From Methanimicrococcus sp034006575 (GTDB lineage: Archaea > Halobacteriota > Methanosarcinia > Methanosarcinales > Methanosarcinaceae), in NCBI GenBank assembly GCA_034006575.1, contig JAVESN010000086.1, positions 1 through 6,930 of the forward strand: a stretch of 6,930 bases of DNA, in the 5' to 3' direction. Positions 1 to 5,238 of the stretch are shown here, in pieces (positions within the stretch are counted from its first letter, which is position 1; each line of letters starts with the position of its first letter). The position numbers and the translations under genes are program-made. The notes beneath the pieces were generated by a model. That model saw nothing but the letters and a program-made list of their open reading frames with translations, did no database searches and had not been told where the DNA came from.

Positions 1-190
1 TTCTTTTCTGTTTTCCATCTTTTTTTTACTTATCTCCATTTTCTCTTTCTGTTTTCCCTTTTCCTTTTTTTGTTTTATTTTCATTTTTCTTTTCTGTTTT
101 CCATCTTTTTTTTACTTATCTCCATTTCCTCTTTCTGTTTTCCATTTTCCCTTTCTGTTTTTCTTTTTCATCTTTTTCTTTTTTCTCTTC
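1..190. repeat. Pyrimidine-rich direct repeat, 86-bp period
   Basis: Positions 1-64 recur at 87-150 with two differences (42/128 and 58/144), giving an 86-bp period. Inside each copy the 12-mer TTTCTGTTTTCC occurs twice, so it lies at 5, 46, 91 and 132 (spacings 41, 45, 41). A fifth copy with one extra T begins at 152. The + strand is almost entirely T and C up to about 190. The array is cut by the left edge of the window, so its full length is unknown. It contains no convincing reading frame and lies directly upstream of the radC promoter region. The reverse complement of its core resembles the units of the minisatellite at 3312-3723. Confidence 0.85.
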
Positions 191-226
191 TTTAAAACAG
201 TTCCGTTTTTTAAAAATTAAAAATAG

Positions 227-237
227 TTATTATATTC
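227..237 (+). promoter_or_regulatory. Candidate TATA box for radC
   Basis: TTATTATATTC lies about 25-35 bases upstream of the ATG at 262. That is the usual archaeal distance from a TATA box to a transcription start, so the radC message would be leaderless or have only a few untranslated bases. This agrees with the absence of a good ribosome binding site before 262. The surrounding DNA is very AT-rich, so chance matches are likely. Confidence 0.35.
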
Positions 238-261
238 CGATGAATACTTTTTTTGATAAAT

Positions 262-972
262 ATGATTGAAATCGGAACAAAAACCAAAAATAAAACGGAA
301 TTGAAAATAAAAGATTTGCCGGAATCGGAAAGACCGCGCGAGCGCCTTTTGAAATACGGGGCGGACGCTTTGTCGGATGCGGAATTGCTGGCAATCATTA
401 TCGGATCGGGAACAAGAGAAATGAATGTGATTACGATATGCCGGCATATCTTCGCGAAAAATTCCTTAAAAAAATTGAGCAAAAGCACGGTTTTTGAATT
501 GACAAAAATGCCGGGAATCGGAAAAACAAACGCCTGCCGAATTATTTCGGTTTTTGAATTGTCGCGGCGGCTGGAATCTTTTTCAGAAGAAACAAAACGA
601 AAAATCGGGAATCCCGATGATATTTTTAATTACATCTATCCGAAAATCCGGGAAGAAAAACAGGAAAAATTTATTCTCCTTTGTTTGGATACCAAAAATC
701 AAATTTTATCGGATACGATTGTTTTTGTCGGCGGTTTGGATTTCAGCATCGTTCAGCCCAGAGAAATCTTTAAAACCGCCTTGTTGGAATCTGCGGCCTC
801 CGTAATTTTAATTCATAACCATCCGTCCGGAGACCCGACCCCGAGCCGAGAAGACATCATCATCACAAATCGAATGATTGAAAGCGGCAAGATTTTAGGC
901 ATCCAAGTTCGAGACCATTTAATCATCGGAGACGGGTGTTACATCAGTTTAAAACAGGAAGAATATATCTGA
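262..972 (+). CDS. radC: RadC family JAMM-domain protein
   Basis: The product is 236 aa, close to the usual bacterial RadC length of about 220-230. The N-terminal part carries the family signature ERPRERLLKYGADALSDAELL (about residues 23-43, shown here as key residues E23, R24, P25, R28, L42, L43). A helix-hairpin-helix element, MPGIGKTNACRI, follows at about 83-94. The C-terminal JAMM/MPN+ metal site is complete: E135, H185-x-H187 and D198 within HNHPSGDPTPSREDI, matching the HxH-x10-D zinc pattern. An in-frame TTG at 253 would add three residues, but the ATG at 262 is preferred because no ribosome binding site supports the TTG. RadC proteins were named for a presumed role in DNA repair, but their biochemical function is unsettled. 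The family is mainly bacterial and patchy in archaea, so acquisition from bacteria is a reasonable inference. It appears to be a single-gene transcript between two repeat arrays. Confidence 0.93.
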   Translation: MIEIGTKTKNKTELKIKDLPESERPRERLLKYGADALSDAELLAIIIGSGTREMNVITICRHIFAKNSLKKLSKSTVFELTKMPGIGKTNACRIISVFELSRRLESFSEETKRKIGNPDDIFNYIYPKIREEKQEKFILLCLDTKNQILSDTIVFVGGLDFSIVQPREIFKTALLESAASVILIHNHPSGDPTPSREDIIITNRMIESGKILGIQVRDHLIIGDGCYISLKQEEYI

Positions 973-977
973 CAATC

Positions 978-1118
978 GTTTGAGAATCATTTAAAAAATC
1001 TTTAAATGTGTTTAAAATGTGTTTGAAAATTATTTAATAAGTGCTTAAAAATTGTTTGAAAAACATTTAAAATTTGTTTGAAATTTATTTGAAAATATTT
1101 GAAATTTGTTTGAAAAGG
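978..1118. repeat. AT-rich 11-bp tandem array (about 13 units)
   Basis: Beginning six bases after the radC stop codon, the sequence divides into 13 consecutive units with consensus RTTTGAAAATT. Examples are GTTTGAAAATT, ATTTAATAAGT, GTTTGAAAAAC, ATTTAAAATTT, GTTTGAAATTT and ATTTGAAATTT. Ten units are exactly 11 bp. The other three are 12, 9 and 10 bp, and the total is 141 bp. An 11-bp period is about one helical turn, so the A- and T-runs recur on the same face of the helix and intrinsic bending is expected. The last unit runs into a GGAGGT at 1117-1122. No reading frame of note is present. Confidence 0.8.
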
Positions 1119-1170
1119 AGGTAAAAACCAAATCGGTTGAGTTAAAGATTTGAGGTTTCTATCCTTTATG

Positions 1171-1180
1171 TATAAATATA
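1171..1180 (+). promoter_or_regulatory. Candidate TATA box for mmp11
   Basis: TATAAATATA is a strong archaeal TATA-box match in the 294-bp radC-mmp11 spacer. It predicts transcription starting near 1200-1207 and a leader of about 60 nt that contains the GAGGTA ribosome binding site. The assignment rests on sequence match and distance only. Confidence 0.5.
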
Positions 1181-1252
1181 TCTCTTGTATGTACAAATGT
1201 CACCAAATCATTTATAAAAAGTCGATTCTTTAACAAAGAGAAACATTTGCAA

Positions 1253-1258
1253 GAGGTA
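1253..1258 (+). promoter_or_regulatory. Ribosome binding site deciding the mmp11 start
   Basis: GAGGTA is complementary to the archaeal 16S rRNA 3' end and lies eight bases before the ATG at 1267. This supports the ATG rather than the adjacent in-frame TTG at 1264 as start codon. Confidence 0.6.
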
Positions 1259-1266
1259 TATTTTTG

Positions 1267-2178
1267 ATGGATGATCCCTATACAATTCCGTATCAAGGCA
1301 TTTATGCAATCTGTGATGAAAACGGTCAAAAAGCCGAAATCATCGAACATTCCAATTGCTATGGTGGAGCCTGTTGGTCATTACATCATTACGCAAAATC
1401 TCCCGCCGTGACAAACGCCGTTGCGGTCGGCGAATATATTCGTTATTCCGTTAAAACCGGCCACTCGGCGCTTGAATTAAAATCATCCGTCGCGGCCGCG
1501 GGAATCGAGTCCGTCATTTTTGACGATGAAAAAAATGAAGTTCAAATCACATACATGGGAATCGGCGGAGGCGGCGTCGGGGCGACCAAATGCCGCGCGT
1601 ACGCAAACGGCGTTTTAAGGTATGAAATCACGGAATCCGGCGGCGGAAAAACGGCGACCGGAAAAATCATCGTTCCGAAACGCAAACGCGTTTTAATTGC
1701 GATTGATGACACGGATTCTTGCGACGAAGGCGCCACTTGGACGCTGACGCATAACATTGCAAAAACCGTCAGCAACGACGATGCGATTTATCTTTCCCAA
1801 GCGCTTGTTCAACTCTATCCGGTTCCCGAAAAAACGCAAAATTGCATGTCGGCGATATTGGAATTCGGATGTACAACCGAAACGGTTTTGGAAAAATTAA
1901 TCGCGGACGTCAAAGAACTGCTTTTAAAATACAGCGTCAGCGAAAATACGGGAATGCTTGTTTATACCGGATTTGAAGTGTCCGACGAATTGAAAGAATA
2001 CAGCAAAGCCGGCCGAACAAAACGTGTCGATCGTAAAAGAACATTGGAAGTGGCCGAAAAAAACAACGTGAAAATCATTTTAGACGGAAACGGCATCATC
2101 GGCGCGATGGCTGCTTTTGCATGGTTTGCCGATCCGATTGAATCCGTCAAACCGGAATTTGATATCCGTTCCGTTTAA
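1267..2178 (+). CDS. mmp11: Methanogenesis marker protein 11 (Mmp11)
   Basis: The product is 303 aa and cytosolic, with no signal peptide or membrane segment. I recognise it as methanogenesis marker protein 11, a family found in essentially all methanogens and not outside organisms with that metabolism. The N-terminal half contains a Cys pair in NCYGGACW (about residues 30-37). A glycine-rich stretch GIGGGGVGATKCR lies at about 98-110 and a second one, SGGGK, at 124-128. A DDTDS motif (D147, D148, T149, D150, S151) is embedded in LIAIDDTDSCDEGATW. DDTD is the phosphotransfer motif seen in the tRNA(Ile2) agmatidine synthetase (TiaS) domain, so a nucleotide-dependent reaction is plausible, but the substrate is unknown to me. 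The gene has its own promoter-like box and ends 46 bp from a convergent gene. Confidence 0.9.
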   Translation: MDDPYTIPYQGIYAICDENGQKAEIIEHSNCYGGACWSLHHYAKSPAVTNAVAVGEYIRYSVKTGHSALELKSSVAAAGIESVIFDDEKNEVQITYMGIGGGGVGATKCRAYANGVLRYEITESGGGKTATGKIIVPKRKRVLIAIDDTDSCDEGATWTLTHNIAKTVSNDDAIYLSQALVQLYPVPEKTQNCMSAILEFGCTTETVLEKLIADVKELLLKYSVSENTGMLVYTGFEVSDELKEYSKAGRTKRVDRKRTLEVAEKNNVKIILDGNGIIGAMAAFAWFADPIESVKPEFDIRSV

Positions 2179-2181
2179 AAA

Positions 2182-2224
2182 TGACAAGAACGAATGTCAC
2201 AAAAACGAACGTCAAAAAATAAAA
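2182..2224 (-). terminator. Convergent-gene terminator region with 15-bp duplication
   Basis: This 46-bp gap separates the ends of mmp11 (+) and the phosphorylase (-). Read on the minus strand, the phosphorylase stop codon is followed by a T-rich run (2214-2224). Next comes a 5-bp stem, TGACA (2182-2186) pairing with TGTCA (2195-2199), and then TTTTT (2177-2181), the arrangement of an intrinsic terminator. On the same DNA a 15-bp unit, CGAATGTCACAAAAA at 2191-2205, is repeated imperfectly at 2206-2220 (12 of 15 identical). A T-run suitable for ending mmp11 is not obvious before the opposite gene begins. Confidence 0.5.
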
Positions 2225-3097
2225 TTAAAGTTTTCCGTTTAAAGTCGCTTTTTTACAAAAACATTTGAAATCCGTTTTTTGGTTTTTTAATGAAATCGCC
2301 AAATCCGATATGATTTCAAAAACCTTTTTCTGCGTTTTTTTGACGGACTCTTTGACTTCATCGGCCGTCAGCATATTTTGTCCGAGTCCGGACGCCGGAT
2401 TTGAAATCACGCAAACGGAAGCGTAACACAAACCGGCTTCTTTGGCCAAAACGACTTCCGGAACGCCCGTCATGCCCACGACATCCGCGAAGTGCGCGTA
2501 CATTTGAATTTCCGCTTTTGTTTCAAATCGGGGTCCTTGAGTGCATAAATAAATTCCTTTTGAGTACGAAATTTCTTTTTCATCAAATATTGAACAAATC
2601 AGATTTCGAAGATGAGAACAATAAGGGTCGGTCATGTCCGTGTGAACGGTTTGTTCGTCGTAAAATGTGCCGATTCGATTTTTTGTCATGTCGATAAAAT
2701 CTTCCGGAATGAAAAAAGGGAAATCGAAAAAACGATCCGGCGTAACGATTAAATCCTCCGTTTGAGAATCGGGGAATGAAGAAAGTTTCGCTTTATTTGA
2801 AATCAACGGTATATTTCTCATGATGCCGACAGAATTAACGGACAAAACCGGGGCTTTTATTTGTTTTGCCGCCTCAATCAGGGATAAGAAATTAATTTTA
2901 TGGGGCGGCACATGATTTTTCCCTTGATGCCGGGAAATAAAAGCGATTTCATTTCCTTCCGAAATTGAAAAAAACAAAACGGAAACATTTCCGTAAACGG
3001 TTGAAATCGTTTTTGATTCCATATGGTCCGCTGTTTCATTATAACCGACACCGCCGATAACCGTTAAAAGCACATTTTTTGAAAAAACCAAACTCAT
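2225..3097 (-). CDS. mtnP: MTA/MTI phosphorylase, probably methylthioinosine-specific
   Basis: The product is 290 aa and belongs to the purine nucleoside phosphorylase/methylthioadenosine phosphorylase family, which cleaves the nucleoside with phosphate to free base and 5-methylthioribose-1-phosphate. Visible motifs are the N-terminal GGxG loop (G15-G16-V17-G18), SRHQGKNHVPPHKIN (55-69), VNSVG (87-91), HTDMTDPYC (152-160), LCTQGPRFET (184-193), VVGMTGVPEVVLAKEAG (206-222) and SNPASG (232-237). Asn233 stands where adenosine-type enzymes have Asp and 6-oxopurine enzymes have Asn, so the deaminated substrate methylthioinosine is favoured. Methanogens are known to use this route after a deaminase. 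Oddities: V17 replaces the usual Thr of the phosphate loop, RHQGKNH has one residue more than the usual RHGxxH, and a Lys/Cys-containing C-terminal tail of about 20 residues makes it longer than typical (about 250-270). No canonical ribosome binding site precedes the ATG. Family certain; substrate inferred. Confidence 0.88.
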   Translation of the reverse strand: MSLVFSKNVLLTVIGGVGYNETADHMESKTISTVYGNVSVLFFSISEGNEIAFISRHQGKNHVPPHKINFLSLIEAAKQIKAPVLSVNSVGIMRNIPLISNKAKLSSFPDSQTEDLIVTPDRFFDFPFFIPEDFIDMTKNRIGTFYDEQTVHTDMTDPYCSHLRNLICSIFDEKEISYSKGIYLCTQGPRFETKAEIQMYAHFADVVGMTGVPEVVLAKEAGLCYASVCVISNPASGLGQNMLTADEVKESVKKTQKKVFEIISDLAISLKNQKTDFKCFCKKATLNGKL

Positions 3098-3156
3098 CCG
3101 TCCGATATAATTTTTAATTTAATTTTTGGCACCCTTTTTTCATCATTCTCTTCATA

Positions 3157-3167
3157 GATTATAAAAG
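3157..3167 (-). promoter_or_regulatory. Candidate TATA box for the phosphorylase gene
   Basis: Read on the minus strand, this site is TCTTTTATAATC, close to the archaeal TATA consensus. It lies about 60 bp upstream of the start codon at 3097 and would give a leader of roughly 30 nt. An AT-rich stretch nearer the gene (3107-3125) is a weaker alternative. Confidence 0.35.
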
Positions 3168-3300
3168 ATTGAGGAGAAATAGAAGTTTTAAATATAAATA
3201 AAAACCCGAAAAATTAAAACTTTTACACCCAAACTATAAACGCAAATGTAAATTTAAACGGAAGAATTTAAATTGTAAATCAAGACCGGAAATTCGGATT

Positions 3301-3723
3301 GTAAACCAAAACGATAAACCTAAACGGCAAACCTAAACGGTAAATCAAAACGGTAAGTTGAAACGACATGCTGAAACGGCAAACTGAAAACGGCAAACCG
3401 AAAACGACAAACCGAAAACGGCAAACCGAAAACGGCAAACTGAAAACGGCAAACCGAAAACGGCAAACTGAAAACGGAAAACCAAAACGGCAAACCAAAA
3501 TGGAAAACCAAAACGGCAAACCAAAATGGAAAACCAAAACGGAAAACCAAAACGGCAAACTGAAAACGGCAAACCAAAATGGAAAACCAAAACGGCAAAC
3601 CAAAACGGAAAACCAAAACGGCAAACTGAAAACGGAAAACCAAAACGGCAAACCAAAATGGAAAACCAAAACGGAAAACCAAAACGGCAAACCAAAACGG
3701 CAAACCAAAACGGAAAACAGAGA
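3301..3723. repeat. 13/14-bp minisatellite, about 31 units
   Basis: From 3312 the DNA divides without gaps into units beginning CGG or TGG. First come five degenerate 13-mers (3312-3376). Then seven consecutive 14-mers of type CGGCAAAC(C/T)GAAAA (3377-3474). The rest, from 3475, is mainly 13-mers CGG(C/A)AAACCAAAA or TGGAAAACCAAAA, with two more 14-mers at 3553 and 3619. The 13- and 14-mers differ by one G. The last unit (3711-3723) and the first five are decayed, and scattered relics extend to about 3223 and 3800. The + strand is nearly T-free: I count nine T in 3377-3710. The unit length is not a multiple of three, so every frame stays open on the minus strand and long Lys/Asn-rich frames appear on the plus strand. 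These are compositional artefacts. Confidence 0.95.
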
Positions 3724-3800
3724 ATGCAAATCCGGATAATAAACGTGGACGGCAAATTAAAAAACCAAATCTTAAAAACGAACGGCAAATTCCGTAAAAG

Positions 3801-3840
3801 AAAACGCGCCGACCAATAAAATGGCGTTTTAAGTTTTTAG
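3801..3840 (+). terminator. Hairpin with T-run downstream of the minisatellite
   Basis: AAAACGC (3801-3807) pairs with GCGTTTT (3824-3830) around a 16-base loop, and AAGTTTTTA follows. It resembles an intrinsic terminator on the + strand, although no + strand gene lies upstream of it. It may end a transcript running through the repeat array, or simply be a chance palindrome. Confidence 0.3.
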
Positions 3841-3963
3841 AATTTTAAGTAAAATTCGTTCTTCATTTTTTTGTGAATTTATTGTCTTTGCGTGTCCTTA
3901 TTTTATTTTCATAGTTCTATTTAATACAGTTTTATAATTCTTTTACAGTTTTTACCGTTGCGC

Positions 3964-3975
3964 AAAATATATATC
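3964..3975 (+). promoter_or_regulatory. Candidate TATA box for the membrane-protein gene
   Basis: AAAATATATATC lies about 36-47 bases upstream of the ATG at 4011 and would place the transcription start near 3996, giving a very short leader that retains the ribosome binding site. A second box, TTTATAATTC at 3931-3940, would give a leader of about 50 nt that includes the hairpin at 3981-4002. The sequence does not decide between them. Confidence 0.4.
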
Positions 3976-3980
3976 TGATA

Positions 3981-4005
3981 ACTCCATGATTTTTTATGGA
4001 GTGAT
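3981..4005 (+). promoter_or_regulatory. Ribosome binding site within a hairpin
   Basis: The Shine-Dalgarno GGAGTGAT (3998-4005) ends five bases before the ATG at 4011. Its first five bases lie in the 3' arm of a perfect 7-bp inverted repeat: ACTCCAT (3981-3987) pairs with ATGGAGT (3996-4002) around an 8-base loop. If the leader includes the 5' arm, the site could be masked. If transcription starts near 3996, the repeat could only act as a DNA operator. Confidence 0.55.
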
Positions 4006-4010
4006 ATAAT

Positions 4011-4928
4011 ATGTCTGAAAATATAACAGAGACTTTTTCAAAAGGATTTAACGATTTAATGAAAAACACCGTTCTTTTTGTTCCGATGGTTGTTTCTGTT
4101 GCCATTGCGTCCCTTTTAAGTTTGGTTTTGGATATCGCGACGGTCGTAAAACCCGAATATTTTGAATTCAATGCCAATGTTTTATTAATTTTAACGGCGC
4201 TTGTTACCCTTTTTGCCATGTTGATTTCAATTTATTTCAGCGCGGGCTTTCTCGGGATGATTAAAGAAGCCGTTACAACCGGAAAAACCTCTTGGTCCGT
4301 TTTTAAAAGTTTGGCTCAAAAATACTTTTTCCCTTTGTTTCTTTACAATATTTTATACGGAATTGTTATTTCCGCGGGTTTGGTTCTTTTTATTCCGGCT
4401 TATCTTTCTTTTACAAATGCCGGTTACACGTTTGAAATATTTGAAAATATTCTTTTAGACACGGATTTGATGATTCAAGTTTTTGAAACGCTTGCGGTTC
4501 CGTTGGTTTTAGGAGCGCTGGTTTATACGGTTTATTTCCTCGTTATTTCAATCTTGTTTTATTTTTCCATTTATTCAATCGTGGTCGACGAGATTTCCGT
4601 AACAGCTGCGATTCAAAGATCCGTTCAATTTTTAAGAGAAAAACCCGGTAAAGTTCTCGGATTTATCGTTTGTATTTTTTTATTTCAAATGGCGGTTATT
4701 ATTGTCACACAGTTTATTGCAACCATCGTTTTTCTTCCGATTTCCGCTGTCTTTCTTCTGCTGACAATCAATTCTCCTGAATCGATTTTAATGGGAGTGG
4801 CATTTGTTTTGGTTTCATTCGTCATCTCTTTAACCGTTGCCGTGGCCGTGTCTTTGTTCAACACTCTTTTTGTTGTTTGGGTCATGCGTTTTTATATGGC
4901 AAACACCGAGCAACCCCTTTTCCAATAA
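4011..4928 (+). CDS. Polytopic membrane protein of unknown function
   Basis: The product is 305 aa and strongly hydrophobic. Approximate membrane segments are residues 20-45, 57-82, 106-131, 161-191, 215-252 (possibly two) and 260-291, so six or seven in all. A short amphipathic N-terminus precedes them (MSENITETFSKGFNDLMKN). The segment around VVDEISVTAAIQRSVQFLREKPGKVLGF (key residues D193, A199, S204, K211, K214) recalls the conserved cytoplasmic loop of archaeal and bacterial integral membrane families of the GPDPase-membrane-domain or DUF7847 type. This is a resemblance from memory, not a firm assignment. No catalytic motif or cleavable signal peptide is visible. The start is fixed by a strong GGAGTGAT site. 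The gene stands alone, with a long repeat-bearing region upstream and a hairpin downstream. Confidence 0.8.
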   Translation: MSENITETFSKGFNDLMKNTVLFVPMVVSVAIASLLSLVLDIATVVKPEYFEFNANVLLILTALVTLFAMLISIYFSAGFLGMIKEAVTTGKTSWSVFKSLAQKYFFPLFLYNILYGIVISAGLVLFIPAYLSFTNAGYTFEIFENILLDTDLMIQVFETLAVPLVLGALVYTVYFLVISILFYFSIYSIVVDEISVTAAIQRSVQFLREKPGKVLGFIVCIFLFQMAVIIVTQFIATIVFLPISAVFLLLTINSPESILMGVAFVLVSFVISLTVAVAVSLFNTLFVVWVMRFYMANTEQPLFQ

Positions 4929-4947
4929 AAAGAATTTTAAGTTTTTA

Positions 4948-4992
4948 AAAAATGAAACCGCGAAATGAAGTCGTTTTCATTTTTCAATTTTT
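4948..4992 (+). terminator. Hairpin terminator after the membrane-protein gene
   Basis: A perfect 10-bp inverted repeat, AAAAATGAAA (4948-4957) with TTTCATTTTT (4975-4984), encloses a 17-base loop. The 3' arm is itself T-rich and is followed by CAATTTTT. It begins 19 bases after the stop codon at 4926-4928, so it is well placed to end that transcript. Confidence 0.55.
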
Positions 4993-5150
4993 AAAACACG
5001 GTAGGTTTAAAAACAGAATCATTTTCTTCATGGTTAATTTTAAAACAGAATTGTTTTTTTAGACACGAGATATTTTAAAAATACGATATATTTTAAAAAA
5101 TTGAAAAACGCGGCAAACCTTTTAAATAAAGAAATCTCATGAAATAATAA

Positions 5151-5161
5151 ATAGATATATT
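5151..5161 (+). promoter_or_regulatory. Candidate TATA box for hacB-aksF
   Basis: ATAGATATATT is the best TATA-like match in the spacer. It predicts a transcription start near 5180-5187 and a leader of about 55 nt before the ATG at 5239. Other AT-rich words nearby prevent a firm call. Confidence 0.35.
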
Positions 5162-5238
5162 GTAAAATTTATGCAGATTTCAATTCATTAAAATTCTTCT
5201 CCTTTTCATTAAATTTTTTAAATTCATTTTGTGATTTT

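Larger units (their letters stand above)
3098..4010. other. 913-bp divergent intergenic region
   Basis: This is the largest gene-free stretch in the window, between the divergent phosphorylase and membrane-protein genes. It contains the phosphorylase promoter region (about 3098-3170), an AT-rich segment with decayed repeat relics (3170-3300), the 13/14-bp minisatellite, a second decayed flank (3724-3800), a hairpin (3801-3830), and an AT-rich promoter region leading into the gene at 4011. I see no protein-coding gene, tRNA or CRISPR in it. Confidence 0.7.
4929..5238. other. 310-bp AT-rich spacer upstream of hacB
   Basis: Besides the terminator hairpin, this spacer contains a recurring TTTTAAAA-like word whose TTAAAA cores lie at about 4991, 5007, 5040, 5075 and 5093. 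Those spacings are near multiples of 17 (16, 33, 35, 18), so it may be a decayed tandem repeat. A near-duplicate pair, TTTAAAAACAGAATCATTTT and TTTTAAAACAGAATTGTTTT, lies around 5006 and 5038. A promoter-like box follows near 5151. No coding frame is convincing. Confidence 0.5.

Noticed and set aside
253..261. TTG start for radC three codons before the ATG.
   Set aside because: No ribosome binding site supports it, and the ATG at 262 fits the TATA-box distance for a leaderless message.
1168..1233. A 21-codon frame upstream of mmp11 with a weak GAGGT upstream.
   Set aside because: Its start codon overlaps the best mmp11 TATA box, so the expected transcript would begin inside it. Its composition is that of AT-rich spacer.
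2401..2697. A 98-codon plus-strand frame inside the phosphorylase gene.
   Set aside because: It lies antisense to conserved motifs of the phosphorylase. Its Arg/Lys-rich translation is typical of a shadow frame.
3301..3723. CRISPR array.
   Set aside because: Units are contiguous 13/14-mers with no unique spacers, and no cas genes are nearby.
3280..3819. Long open reading frames of 97-149 codons on both strands over the minisatellite (Phe/Trp/Leu-rich on the minus strand, Lys/Asn/Thr-rich on the plus strand).
   Set aside because: The 13/14-bp unit is not a multiple of three, and stop codons are absent simply because the unit cannot form them. All three minus frames are open at once, the edges decay without regard to frame, and no start is supported by a ribosome binding site.
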